64,000 nucleotides of DNA, taken from assembly GCA_030323885.1 (NCBI GenBank), contig JASIRB010003192.1, positions 17,947 to 81,946 on the forward strand. Reading direction: 5' to 3'. Position 1 is the stretch's first letter; each line of letters starts with the position of its first letter. A program made the translations under genes and the position numbers. Below are positions 43,439 through 54,639 of the stretch, in pieces. The stretch comes from Branchipolynoe longqiensis (lineage: Eukaryota; Annelida; Polychaeta; Phyllodocida; Polynoidae). Under the pieces are notes generated by a model. That model made no database searches, was not told where the DNA came from, and was given only the letters and a program-made list of their open reading frames with translations.

Positions 43439-43738
43439 TGTTCTAAATGTGATTCAGGACTGAATCTAAAGCATGTTGGATGACCAGTGTCTGTAATTCC
43501 TTCAAAGAACACGTTCTCGTGGGTTCTCCTTGAGTGTAGACCATGTCAGTGTGGCACACACACCTTCATAAAGCCATTTCCGCCCCCCGTACATGCGCAG
43601 TGGTATCACTCCATATACACAACTCATTACGCATCACCAGGGGGCATGGCCATGCAGTGAATGTTAATCTGCGTTCTGCCTAGCATCCCGCCTCACAGCG
43701 TCCAACTCTCTGTGTGACATTTTCTAGCAACGTCTTGT

Positions 43739-44068
43739 GACCAGGCGTGGTGGCTGAATCAGTACAGCGCGGGCCTCGCGTGTGGGACATCGGGAGTTCG
43801 GTTCCCGGTCGAGTCAAACCAATAACTTATCAAATTGATACTTTTCGCTTCCTAGCCTGACGCTTGGCATTGATAGGATAGGACTGGTTATCTCAGTGTC
43901 AGGATAATGTGACTGAGTGGGATAGCAGGTCATGGTGCTGGAGGCCTGATTTCCCAGTGATGCAGCACTATAAAGTCACCATGAGTGCACACTGTCACAA
44001 GTTGGTACCCATCCTGATATGACCTTAGATGTTGCCATGACGACAAACTCCAACAACCAACCAAGCAA
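43739..44068 (+). mobile_element. SINE-A copy with 12-bp TSD
   Basis: GCAACGTCTTGT (43727-43738) and GCAACGTGTTGT (44069-44080) flank it with one mismatch. Head GACCAGGCGTGGTGGCTGAA, B box GGAGTTCGGTTCCCGGTCGA, body and tail CCTTAGATGTTGCCATGACG are all present. Confidence 0.9.
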
Positions 44069-44080
44069 GCAACGTGTTGT

Positions 44081-44472
44081 TCATGTCATCATGATCATCA
44101 TGCTGTCGGTCGCGATGCGACAAAGACTGCTTTCAATACTTGACTGCTGCACTCCATTTAGCTCTCTGCTGTGAGAGTGATGTCCATGAGTCGGTCTTAA
44201 TGTCTCTCAGCTTCAGGTTTCTCTTGATGGTATCCTTGAAACGGAGACGAGGGCACCCTCTCTTTCTGTAACCAGAAGACAGTCATGTGCAGAGGTAGAC
44301 ACCATGTGCAGAGCTAGACACACCTAAATGGTGCTAACTGGTCGGGAATCGCTGCTTCGTACGAGACGCGCCGACACACATGACCGCGCACGGGCGGGGC
44401 CTGGCATGAGGATGCGCAGTAAATCCCCGTTTATACTTTTGATGGCGCAACACGGCGCTAGACGGCGTTATA
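44081..44472. other. Unassigned stretch with GGCGCAAC motifs
   Basis: From about 44428 (CCCCGTTTATACTTTTGATG) a ATGGCGCAACACGGCGC theme starts and resumes after M3 (45143-45220). M3 therefore probably inserted into another repetitive element. A related end (CAAAACTATAAACGGGC) is at about 49083. Confidence 0.5.
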
Positions 44473-45136
44473 CCCCTGTCACACTACGACGTAACAAGCC
44501 AACGTGACCCTAACGTGGTCATTTTTCGTCATTACGTTGGGTTACGTTTTGATGACGTCATAATGACGTTAGACTGACGTCGAGCTACGTCATGTTACGT
44601 CGTGTTACGTTGGCACTCGTCAAGGTTTTGAACCTGTTCAAAACTTTCGACGTGACGCGAACGTAAGGGTTTACGTTCGCCGTACGTTCTGTACACGTTC
44701 AGTGAACGTCAATGACGTTAAACCGACGTTATTAAAACGTTAGTCACTACGTTCAACTACGTTCCACTACGTTCCACTACGTTGACCCACATTAAACCCG
44801 GTGGAAACGTCCACACGGCGTAATGGGAACGTCAGGATAACGTCAGGATAACGTCAGGAGAACGTCAGGAGAACGTACGTTCAACGTACTTCAACGTTTC
44901 GCCATCAGGTAACGTAGTTCTGGCGATCGAATAACGTTCATAACGTTCCGTGAACGTAATGAACTTGTCATCTCTCGTTGAATGACGGTAACACTACGCT
45001 TTACCGACGTTACGATCTCGTCCACTACGCTGCATCCACGTTCAACTTGTGCCCAAATTTGCATACTACGCCGAGAAGTTCAACGTTCTTCACGTTCTCC
45101 CTACGCTGACGTCATTACGTCGTAGTGTGACAGGGG
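44473..45136. mobile_element. Self-repeating MITE M3 (AACGT/TACGT sub-repeat)
   Basis: Perfect 22-bp terminal inverted repeats (left starts CCCCTGTCACACTACGACGT; right 45115-45136). The interior is saturated with ACGT-centred motifs (GTTACGT, AACGTCAGG x4, CACTACGTTC x3). A hairpin at 44618-44650 has the perfect stem TTTTGAA/TTCAAAA. Same family as M1. No coding capacity. Confidence 0.85.
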
Positions 45137-45516
45137 CATAAGATGGCGCAACATGGCACAAGCCCACTCTCCCATTTATACTTTACATCGACGCTTGACG
45201 GTGTTAAACGGCGCAACACGGCGCAAGCATTGACCAGAGTTCAACTATGTTGAACTTTCAAGGTCAGCGCTTCCGCACATCACACAACTTGGCTGGAGAT
45301 TGATTGATTGATTGGTGGTTTCTTTACGCCGTGTCGGCAGCATAGGCCATATTCACGGCGAGAATTGTTTGCTTTTATTCAACCAGCGCCTTTACATATA
45401 ATGTAAAAGCAAACAATCAGTTATGTGTCAATAGACACTTATGAATTTTTAAAAGTTAAATCATATAATTAAATAAAATAGAGGAAAGAATTAATTAATC
45501 AAATTGGTTTAATGAA

Positions 45517-45865
45517 CTATATGAGGTGGTGCAGACCAGCTGCCCTCAAAAAGACTAAAATGTCTTCTTGTTTAACTTTAGTAAAAAGGTCATGCATGCT
45601 GTTTGCAGTGTAAAATTGTTGGCGCAGTGCCATAAAATCAACACAGTTTAGTAGAATGTGCTTGACTGTCAGTGGGGACTGACATCCAATACATTCAGGG
45701 GGAGGGTCCCCCTTGAGCAGGAAAACATGTATAGGCCACATGTGGCCAATACGGCAGCGGCTAAGGACCACTTGGTCCCGCCAACCCCCCACATGAGAAT
45801 GTGGTGGTTTTCCCACAGATGGTTCAATTTCTTTAAGTTTATTAATGTTTTCATCCCACTCATGT
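45517..45865 (-). pseudogene. LINE ORF2 C-terminal region
   Basis: The frame reads RDQVVLSRCRIGHMWPIHVF then ECIGCQSPLTVKHILLNC, the R-x-R-I-G-H and Cys/His pattern (C-x2-C ... T-x2-H-x4-C) found after RT in I/Jockey/Tx1-like LINEs. It stops at 45517. The typical NKLKEI upstream segment is visible up to about 45860. The RT that should precede it is absent. Confidence 0.78.
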
Positions 45866-45930
45866 TGCCATTTGGATTTGATGTCGGTGGCTATTAGTGG
45901 TTTCAGATCAGAACGGAGTATCAGACACAG

Positions 45931-46179
45931 CTACACAGTACATACAATATCATGTCTAAACAGGATGGAGGAGCCGGCGGCAGCTCGGTCTCCTTCCAGT
46001 GCGGATTTGTCAAAATTGATGTAGCCTTTAAGACTACAACTCTCAGAAGCTCTCAAGTGAGTTTCTTGTAAGCAAAGGGCAAGAGGGTTGAGGTTGCAGC
46101 ACAGAAGGGATAACTCTTCAATGCTGCCCTTGAAACCTCTACAATTCCACTGAATTAGAGAACCACCTGTCACTGTCAT
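45931..46179 (-). pseudogene. LINE ORF2 endonuclease N-terminus
   Basis: SLIQWNCRGFKGSIEELSLL and LALCLQETHL are the first two motifs of APE-type endonucleases (the catalytic Asn in WNCRG and Glu in QETHL), which nick target DNA for target-primed reverse transcription. The frame ends 83 residues in, just before the internal deletion. ORF1 stop and this Met overlap (46176-46179). Confidence 0.82.
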
Positions 46180-46880
46180 TTTGGGGCAGTGACAGGCATT
46201 CTCCCCCTCCCCTTAGGTTTGGGGGAGAGACTGCGATCTCGACTAGTCAAGGCCTCAGCCATCTCTACTTCTTCCAGCGCCTCGTATCTATTTTTTGTTA
46301 GGGACAGAGACCCTTTCGGGACTCTGTCCGAAACAACTTTCGGTTTTCGTTTTAAAACTGTAGCCTTTTTAATAGGAATAGTTTCTTTATGCGGACTCGG
46401 ACTCGGACTCGGAATCCCTGGCGTTTGCACCGACATTGTTTTCTTTGTCGGCTCGGTCAAGTGATGGACTGGGGGTACAGCCTTGGGCTTCTCCCCAATC
46501 AACCATGCTAACTCAGTCTGGCAGTCGACTGACCTTTTTGAAGGCTTCACTATCGCGGCATAGCTCCTGGTGGTTGGTGAAGGTGTATTACCTTCAACCA
46601 TCCTCCGAGCTGCTGGATAGCTCAGCCCATTCTCTGTTTTTACGCATTGAATTGTTTTTTCTTTGATCCAAACAGTACAGTCTTTGGATCCGGCCATATG
46701 GTCACCCAGGCAATTGACACATTTTTCCTGGTCATGACACTCAGTGCCATCATGACCCTTTTGACCATACCGGAAACATGTTGTTTCGTTACGACATGTA
46801 TCCTTACCATGACTGAATTTCTGGCATCGGAAACAGCGGAGTGGTTTTGGTATGAACAAACTTGGCTGGAGAACTCAATG
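46176..46880 (-). pseudogene. LINE ORF1 (gag-like, CCHC knuckles)
   Basis: CFRCQKFSHGKDTC is a perfect C-x2-C-x4-H-x4-C knuckle. CFRYGQKGHDGTEC is a second knuckle with the second Cys changed to Tyr. CVNCLGDHMAGSKDC is a third with longer spacing. Such triple knuckles follow the RNA-recognition region in ORF1 of Jockey/I LINEs. A basic Pro/Ser-rich tail follows. The N-terminal RRM-like part is missing upstream of about 46880, so this is a 5'-truncated fragment of about 227 residues. Confidence 0.82.
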
Positions 46881-46977
46881 GCCATTAATATCGCTCATGT
46901 AAACAAACCGCGAGGCCATCGTACGGCAGCCTTAATGTCACTGACGGCCGCCGTTAGATAAAAGATTCACCCCACAC

Positions 46978-48036
46978 GTCCACTGTGGCCGGACGGTGAC
47001 TTCAGGTCACCTCATGGTAAGCCCTATTTACCCAGTCTTGTGTGCATAAATATGTAACCTCCTAAACTTGAATGTTCAAATTATAAATTCACTGGAAGCT
47101 CCAATAAATCAGAAGCAATATGCTTTTTGAATTTTTATTATATTCTAAAATCTGTGTGAGATATATACATATGCATTTGAAAGATTTTGACTTTCAGATC
47201 TTTTGTATTAGTTAATGCAGCAGCCGTTCCATGCTGACCACATTAGCCGGGCCTGAGCATTAATGGTTTGATGGGATCCACTGCAAATACACAGATATCC
47301 AGTTTTAATGCTATGATGGCAGCAGCCGTTCTGGTCATGCCTATACATTATCGTTTTGACAGGATCCATCGCAAATGCGTTGGGTTCTGGGCTTAACGCT
47401 ATGACTGCAGCAGCCGTTCTGCAGCATATGCGCCGGAGGATGGCCCAGGGTTGTAGAACCATATCAGTTTGTACACTCGCTATAACGAACTGCATATTCC
47501 ACGATCCAGCCGGGCCTGAGCATTAATGGTGTGATGGGATCTGCCGCAAATGCACCAGGTTCTGGGCTTAACGTTATAACGGCAGCAGCCGCTCTGCAGT
47601 GTATGCACTGGAAGACGGCTCGGGATCACCCAGACCCTGGCACATTTGCGATGGATCGTGTCCAAACGAAAACACATAAGCATGACTAGAACAGCTGCTG
47701 CCATCATAGCATTAAAACCGGAAACCCTGTGTATTTGCGGTGGATCCTGTCAAACCATTAATGCTCAGGCACCACTGATGTGGCCAGCATGGAATGGCTG
47801 CTGCATTAACTAATACAAAAGATCTGAAAGTCAAAATCTTTCAAATGCACATATCTCACTGAGATTTTGAAATATAATAAAAATTCAAAAAGCCTATTGC
47901 TTCTGATTCATTGGAGCTTCCAGTGAATCTATAATTAGAATATTTGGTCCCCTTTGAACATTTTAGGAGGTTACCTATCTATGCACACCAGACCGGGTAA
48001 ATACCACGAAGTCACCATACAGCCACCGTGGCCGTA
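46978..48036. repeat. Palindromic element of about 1.06 kb
   Basis: Arms 46978-47290 and 47728-48036 are inverted copies (GGAAGCTCCAATAAATCAGA and its complement; CGTTCCATGCTGACCACATT and CCAGCATGGAATGG). The centre repeats GCAGCAGCCGTTCTG in both orientations (47220, 47330, 47410, 47580, 47690). No ORF of note. It starts directly at the LINE's 5' break. Confidence 0.8.
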
Positions 48037-48049
48037 TTCGATTAACACG

Positions 48050-48418
48050 ACCAGGTGTAGCAGGAAATCGCTAACCCTGTAAATCGCAAACCCCCACTTG
48101 GGATTTCCTAGGAAATCGCAAACCCCCATGCCATATATCCTGGTATTATCACTCAGTTTCAGGATCGGCAATGTAAACAATGTCGTTAGAAAAATGGCCT
48201 TTTTAGTTCCAACTTCAGTCACTGCATACAGTAAATAGAACCATTTTATTATTATTATTATGCATGCACAAAATATCTCAATGAACCATTATTTACTAGT
48301 GTGTTAGTTGGATATTACAAAATGCTACAAAGCATGGGGGGTTTGCGATCCCCAGGGGAAATCGCAAACCCCGGCGTGTGCAATTTCCAGGGGTTTTCGA
48401 TTTCCTGCTACACCGGGC
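48050..48418. mobile_element. Self-repeating MITE M7 (GGAAATCGCAAACCCC sub-repeat)
   Basis: The ends are CCAGGTGTAGCAGGAAATCG and, inverted, CCGGTGTAGCAGGAAATCG. GAAATCGCAAACCCC occurs twice on the left and, inverted or varied, twice on the right. The unrelated centre is about 190 bp. It interrupts the flanking palindrome (CGATTAACACGAC | CGACCCGAGTTGC). Confidence 0.75.
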
Positions 48419-48419
48419 G

Positions 48420-49110
48420 ACCCGAGTTGCTAGAATTTCAAATCGAACACCGCGAGTGGGGTTGACAAAAACATGTGCGACTGTGTGCGTCAACGCATTC
48501 AGACTTTCACGGTGATGTTCCACTAGTAGCACTTCCCACCGTTTTGTGGCATCACACGGCGCTAACCGGTGTGGTGGTTTCAGCGGGTTCCCGTGCTCAG
48601 AGGTGTCCCTCGCTTCTGCGCTGCTTCTGCGCATGCGCGGATTTCGCATCAACTCGGGTCACCTGAGCCACTTATTGGCGCATGCGCACAGCCTACAAAC
48701 TCGGGTCGAATAATCGAATACGCTTCTCCGCGCTGGGTGGACAATCTTTTTTTTTTTTTTTAATAACCGATAAAAATACAGCAAAATAGGATTTAAAGTA
48801 TTTTATGATGGCCCAGTTTACCTATATTTCCATTTAATTAATCTAAGTTATTCTTTTTTATGCACATGGCACGTGTATTTGTCGACTCCACTCGCCGTGT
48901 TCTATTTGAATTTCTGACGACTCGGATGACCCGAGTCGCCCGGGTCGTGTTAATCGATTACGGCCCGTTGATGCGAAAACTGCGCATGCGCAGAAGCAGC
49001 GCAGAAGCGAGGGACACCTCTGAGCACGGGAACCCGCTGAAACCACCACACCGGCGTAAAGTTGATGGCGTCCTACGCCGTCAAAACTATAAACGGGCCT
49101 TTAATAAGGC
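48420..49110. repeat. Palindrome with GCGCATGCGC (NRF1-type) sites
   Basis: About 88 bp at 48567-48655 (GTGGTTTCAGCGGGTTCCCG, GTGTCCCTCGCTTCTGCG) invert almost perfectly onto 48963-49058. A second inverted pair is at about 48420-48478 and 48868-48950 (TCGAACACCGCGAGTGG / inverted). Three TGCGCATGCGC-like palindromes are present. A T16 run lies at about 48748. Confidence 0.75.
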
Positions 49111-49293
49111 AGCCCCGCCGGGAGCGGCCCGAATAGCTCAGTGAACATCACACAATCAGCCCTCACCGGCATGTACTCGGCAGACTCTTCTACACCGAGT
49201 GAAGAGCTCATTGCATACAGTTTAGATTTGAATATTTCCTGTTGCTAGGATACCCGTTTTTCTCAGTAATTGTCACAATGGACTATGGTATCC

Positions 49294-49572
49294 TACACGG
49301 GTTCGAACCCTGGTCGAGTCAAACCAATGACTTAAAAATTGACACTTGTCGTTTCCTAGCCAGGCGCATGGTATAATTAGAATAGGGCAAAGACTGGTTG
49401 GCTCAGTCTCAGGATAATGTGCCTGAGTGGGATATCAGATCATGGTGCTGGTGGCCTGGTCTCCCAGTGGGGCAGCACTATACAGTTGCCATGAGTGCAC
49501 ACTGTCACAAATCGGTACCCATCCTGATGTGACCTTAGATGTTGCCAGGACATAAAACTCCAGCAAACAACC
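49294..49572 (+). mobile_element. SINE-A copy lacking its A box
   Basis: Starts at the B box (GGGTTCGAACCCTGGTCGAG), complete body and tail (CCTTAGATGTTGCCAGGACA, CTCCAGCAAACAACC). The first ~50 bp of the head are missing, so this is a 5'-truncated copy. Confidence 0.88.
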
Positions 49573-49754
49573 AACATTTAAACAACATGTGCTGTATGGT
49601 GCATTTCAGTAGCATATTCTGTCTGATATATTTCAATAATATGCCATATCAGATATGTTTCAATGACATGTGTATGGTGCATTTTAGCAGCATATTCTGT
49701 CTGATGCATTTCAATGACATGTGTGTATGATGCATTTGAACAGCATGTGCAGTC

Positions 49755-50075
49755 TGGTACCTTTAACAGTATGTGCGTGACATTAACAGTATGTTAACAA
49801 CATGTGTGTGATGTTAACAGTATGTTAACAGCATGTTAACAGTATGCACATGACGTTATCAGTATGTTAACGGTATGTGTGTGACATTAAAAGTATGTTA
49901 ACAGTATGTGTGTGACGTTCGTTACCAGTATGTTAACAGTATGTGCGTGATATTAACAGTATGTTAACAGTATGTGTGTGACATTAACAGTATGTTAACA
50001 GTATGTGCGTGACGTTACCAGTATGTTAACAGTATGTGTATGATGTTAACAGTATGTTAACAGTATGTGCGTGAT
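49755..50075. repeat. Minisatellite GTATGTTAACAGTATGTGCGTGAC...
   Basis: Units of about 32-40 bp alternate AACAGTATGTTAACAGTATG with GTGCGTGACATT/GTGTGTGACGTT. Lower-order similarity extends back to about 49590. Confidence 0.85.
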
Positions 50076-50540
50076 GAAGACTATTTTCAAGTCCATCTAG
50101 GTCACTCTATTATGGAAACATCCTGGTGCATTATGGCCTAGCCAAATATGCTATATTGTACAGCATACCAACACTGTTTGTAATTGGTACTTACAGACAC
50201 TGCTTGTGATGGATGCCAAAACCCCTCACAGAGTTCCATATATTTGAATAAACATAGGCGAGTCGTTCCACAACAACGAGACGAACGACTACAATGGCAT
50301 CCAACAAGAAGTAATAAACAGCCTAAAGCAGCAAACATTCATATTAGATATAAAATATATATAAAAAGAGGTGACAGACTAAGTGTCCTCAGTCAAAAGT
50401 AGAACCCCCTCAGACACTCGCTGCTTTGTGCATCGTCGAACACGGCAAAGAAACAAACCGATCACAATTAACCTTCAGAGAAGCCATGCAATCAAGGCCC
50501 ATTTCTTATCACTAGTCAACACACAGTCAGCCGTGCGCCA
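50076..50540. other. Unassigned stretch
   Basis: No gene or repeat identified. Confidence 0.4.
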
Positions 50541-50939
50541 TTCCTCTTCTTCTCCCGGGCCCTTTCGTATTGACCTTCTATTTTGTTTTCTCTAGATTGC
50601 GTCCGCCTTGGGAGACACACGACCGGCTGATCCCCAATCTAGGGGCTTCTTTTCACCCAAACCTAGCCCCACTTATCTCCCCGCGGACGAATGGTGCGCC
50701 GCCACACCGCGTGGTGGCGGCGTTCGGAACTACCGGTCTCCCCGCGCGGCGCCGCACTGACGCTCAAAGCCTGCTGCCATTGGCTGCTTTCATTTGTCAC
50801 GTGACGCGCGGCGCAAGCAGCGTCAGAGGCGTCGGGAGGAAGATTGGGTGGGGTGTAATCTCCGCTGGGAGTGGGCGAGTGACGGGTGGGAGGCGGGGTG
50901 ATGGAGGAGGCTGGGGGAGGGAGGGATAGAGAGGGTGCC
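50541..50939 (+). promoter_or_regulatory. CpG-rich, promoter-like stretch
   Basis: GC- and CpG-rich against an AT-rich background. It contains an inverted CCAAT box (ATTGGCTG, about 50781), a CACGTGAC E-box (about 50798) and GGGCGAGT/GGCGGGG boxes (about 50873-50900). No TATA box. Downstream lies a short ORF with a good start context (GTGCCATGG). This is the best candidate for a host gene 5' end in the window. Confidence 0.3.
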
Positions 50940-51221
50940 ATGGATAAGTGTCAGCAGAAAAAGCAGCGACCGGTCTTCCGCACACAGTCTATACATAGTG
51001 CGGCAAAAGGTGACGGCGCGTCGCAGAAATCCATTTGGAATCCACTTGATTACATTCAGCTTCTGTGTCGGTATACATGTAGTTTAATGGCACGGGGAAA
51101 TGTGTTGGAAGGCATACAGGCAATGGAGATTGGGATTTGTAAATTGAAATGGAGAAAAAGATGTAAGCAACAGCTTTCAAGTATTATGAAAGAAACTCTT
51201 AACTGCAGTTGCTCTAAGTAG
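50938..51221 (+). CDS. Hypothetical ORF / possible first exon
   Basis: The Met at 50940 sits in a favourable context (GCCATGG) after the CpG-rich stretch; the open frame also extends upstream to 50886. The product begins MDKCQQKKQRPVFRTQSIHS, and later IQLLCRYTCSLMARGNVLEG, with a basic segment KLKWRKRCKQQ. I recognise no family. A splice donor could be at AAAAG|GTGACG near 51010, in which case the rest is intron. The 3' end runs into a tandem duplication (51215-51770). Confidence 0.25.
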
Positions 51222-51770
51222 TTTTATATGACATGATTATTCTGACTAAATATTGCTATACCAGTATAGTCACTCATATTTAAGATTTTGAGCAAAATGT
51301 GTAATTCTACATTGGTATAAGGACAATAATTTTGTGTGGTAAGTAAATTACATTACGTAAGACGTTATTCAACATAACCCACTGAGCGGCAGACATACTA
51401 TTTCGTCAGTGAAATATGAATATGGCGGACTTTAACAAACAACATTTGAAAGGTTAGCAAATTTATCCGCGCTTGTGTGATGGTCAATAATCCTAAGCAG
51501 TTTTATATGACATGATTATTCTGACTAAATATTGCTATACCAGTATAGTCACTCATATTTAAGATTTTGAGCAAAATGTGTAATTCTACATTGGTATAAG
51601 GACAATAATTTTGTGCGGTAAGTAAATTACATTACGTAAGATGTTATTCAACATAACCCACTGAGGAGCAGACATACTATTTCGTCAGTGAAATATGAAT
51701 ATGGCGGACTTTAACAAACAACATTTGAAAGGTTAGCAAATTTATCCACGCTTGTGTGATGGTCAATAAT
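51215..51770. repeat. 279-bp tandem duplication
   Basis: 51215-51491 and 51494-51770 are nearly identical (GTTTTATATGACATGATTAT at 51221 and 51500; TGGTCAATAAT at both ends). A few substitutions only, so fairly recent. Confidence 0.93.
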
Positions 51771-51849
51771 CATTTGTGCTGCAATACGGCCATCATGAAA
51801 CATACCCATGTGGACAGGGAAACTTCCACTTGCCGGCTCTGGGGAGCTT

Positions 51850-54020
51850 TGTGTGCTTGGGTGTGGCTGGGGTAATGAGGGAACCTCCCACAGCAGGCTA
51901 GTCCGGTGGTGGCGAGGTAACGATAAGAAAGTGGGAGTAGGGAATCTCCTTCTTACAGATGGTGGTGGTGGTGTAACAATCATAAAGGGGGAGGAGGGCA
52001 CCTCCTACAGCTAGTCTTGTTGGGTGGTGGTGAGGTAACGATGATGTAGGAGAGAGAACCTCCTACAGCTAGTCTTGTTGGGTGGTGGTGAGGTAACGAT
52101 GATGTAGGGGGAGGGGGGAACCTCCTACAGCTAGTCTTGTTGGGTGGTGGTGAGGTAACGATGATGTGGGGGAGGGAACCTCCTACAGCTAGTCTTGTTG
52201 GGAGTGTGGTGAGAGGTAATGATGATGTAGGAGAAGGGAACCTCCTACAGCTAGTCTTGTTGGGTAGGTGGTGAGGCAATGATGATGTAGGGGGAGAGAC
52301 CTCCTACAGCTAGTCTTGTGGAGGTGGTAGAGAGGTAACGATGATGTAGGAGAGGGAACCTCCTACAGCTAGTCTTGTTGGGTGGTGGTGAGGTAACGAT
52401 GATGTAGGGAGAGAACCTCCTACAGCTAGTCGTTTGTTGGGTGGTGGTGGAGGCAATGATGATGTAGGGGGAGGGAACCTCCTACAGCTAGTCTTGTTGG
52501 GTGGTGGTGAGGTAACGATGATGTAGGAGAGGGAACCTCCTACAGCTAGTCTTGTTGGGTGGTGGTGAGGTAACGATGATGTAGGGGGAGGAGGGAACCT
52601 CCTACAGCTAGTCTTGTTGGGTAGTGGTGAGGTAACGATGATGTAGGAGAGGGAACCTCCTACAGCAAGTCTTGTTGGGTGGTGGTGAGGTAACGATGAT
52701 GTAGGGGGAGGGAACCTTCTACAGCTAGTCGTGTTGGGTGGTGGTGAGGTAACGATGACGTAGGAGAGGGAACCTCCTACAGCTAGTCGTGTTGGGTGGT
52801 GGTGAGGTAACGATGATGTAGGAGAGGGAACCTCCTACAGCTAGTCTTGTTGGGTGGTGGTGAGGTAACGATGATGTAGGGGGGAACCTCCTACAGCTAG
52901 TCTTGTTGGGTGGTGGTGAGGTAACGATGATGTAGGGGGAGGGAACCTCCTACAGCTAGTCTTGTTGGGTGGTGGTGAGGTAACGATGACGTAGGAGAGG
53001 GAACCTCCTACAGCTAGTCGTGTTGGGTGGTGGTGAGGTAACGATGATGCATGGGGAGGGAACCTCCTACAGCTAGTCTTCTTGGGTGGTGGTGAGGTAA
53101 CGATGATGTAGGGGGAGGGGGGAACCTCCTACAGCTAGTCTTGTTGGGTGGTGGTGAGGTAACGATGATGTAGGGGGAGGGAACCTCCTACAGCTAGTCA
53201 TGTTGGGTGGTGGTGAGGTAACGATGATGTAGGAGAGGAAACCTCCTACCGCCAGTCTTGTTGGGTGGTGGTGAGGTAATGATCATGAAGGGGGAGGATG
53301 GAACCTCCTACAGCTAGTCTTGTTGGGTGGTGGTGAGGTAACGATGATGTATGGGGAGGGAACCTGCTACAGCTAGTCTTCTTAGGTGGTGGTGAGGTAA
53401 TGATGATGTAGGGGGAGGAGGGAACATACTACAGCTAGTCTTGTTGGGTGGTGGTGAGGTAACGATGATGTAGGGGGAGGGAACCTCCTACAGCTAGTCT
53501 TGTTGGGTGGTGGTGAGGTAACGATGATGTAGGAGAGGGTACCTCCTACAGCTAGTCTTGTTGGGTGGTGGTGAGGTAACGCTGATGTAAGGGGAGGAGG
53601 GAACCTCCTACAGCTAGTCTTGTTGGGTGGTGGTGAGGTAACGATGATGTAGGGGGAGGGAACCTCCTACAGCTAGTCTTGTTGGGTGGTGGTGAGGTAA
53701 CGATGATGTAGGAGAGGGAACCTCCTACAGCTGGTATTGTTGGGTGGTGGTGAGGTAACGATGATGTAGGAGAGGGAACCTCCTACAGCTAGTCTTGTAC
53801 GGTGGTGGTAAGGTAATGATCATGAAGGAGGAGAGAAACCTCCTCCAGCTAGTTTTGTCAGGTGGTGGTGGTGTAACGATCATGAAGGGGTAGGAGGGAA
53901 CCTCCTCCAGCTAGTCATGTTGGGTGGTGGTTGTGGTGAGGTATCGATCATGACGGGGGAGGGAACCTCCTACTACTCCTACAGCTATTCTTGTCGGGTG
54001 GTGGTGGTGAGGTTTCAATA
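51850..54020. repeat. ~58-bp minisatellite, about 35 copies
   Basis: The unit is GGGTGGTGGTGAGGTAACGA, TGATGTAGGGGGAGGGAACC, TCCTACAGCTAGTCTTGTT. Length varies by a few bases at the G run; the outer copies are the most diverged. GGTAACGATGATG and CCTCCTACAG are nearly invariant. Confidence 0.95.
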
Positions 54021-54639
54021 TGAAGGGGGAAGAAGGGGATTCAACTAAGATGGGCAAAGACTCTGGGGCTGGACGGTCTGACTTGGGGATACCAGTCACT
54101 TTACTGCAGACGTCTGAGGTATCAGTGAACCGGAAGGTCTGTTTATCGGTAACGGTACAGTTACAGCAGATACATTACAATGGTGGTCTACTAATGTGTG
54201 GCCATTAGCTCACGTCCGTGCCCCGGTCTACCTACCCACGTGCAGAGGGACACTTTTGTGTCAGCAATGAATCTGTATTGAGCGGGAATTCCTTGACGTC
54301 ATTCGTAACTAGGTCACGTCTGGCTCTCGCCTTAAAGCTGCATAGTTCGATGAAAACATCAATTAACACTTACCTAGATTTAATCGTACTTATCCAACTT
54401 ACATATTGATATGCTTATGAAGCATCTGTCGCTGTGTGGAAAGGGATACTAAGCTAATTTATAACAAGCTAGTACTGATGCAGTCTATGGTGACGGAATT
54501 TTGATGCGCTTGCCAAAATTAATTTGGCATGTTTGCACTTGAAATATCTGCAAAGTTGAATGGCAATAACAACAGTAACAAGAAAACACGTGGAATATCG
54601 AACTTAATCTAATTGTGTTCTCCCCTTGATATCGTAGTT
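54021..54639. other. Unassigned stretch with a MITE-arm fragment
   Basis: 54334-54560 (TTAAAGCTGCATAGTTCGAT ... CCAAAATTAATTTGGCATGT) matches the right arm at 42238-42480. The rest is unassigned. Confidence 0.6.

Larger units (their letters stand above)
45300..46980 (-). mobile_element. Internally deleted non-LTR retrotransposon (LINE)
   Basis: On the minus strand the order is gag-like ORF1 with zinc knuckles (46859-46176), start of an AP-endonuclease ORF2 (46179-45931), and ORF2 C-terminus (about 45860-45517). A 3' UTR then ends in (ATCA)n at about 45300. The whole reverse transcriptase (roughly 2 kb or more) is missing between the endonuclease and the C-terminus. The 5' end is also incomplete. 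Clade is likely I/Jockey-like; this is from ORF1 type and C-terminal motif, not from RT. Confidence 0.82.

Noticed and set aside
50886..50939. Upstream Met at 50886 as the start of the hypothetical ORF
   Set aside because: It lies within a Gly/Glu-rich translation of the GA-rich tract; the Met at 50940 has the better context.
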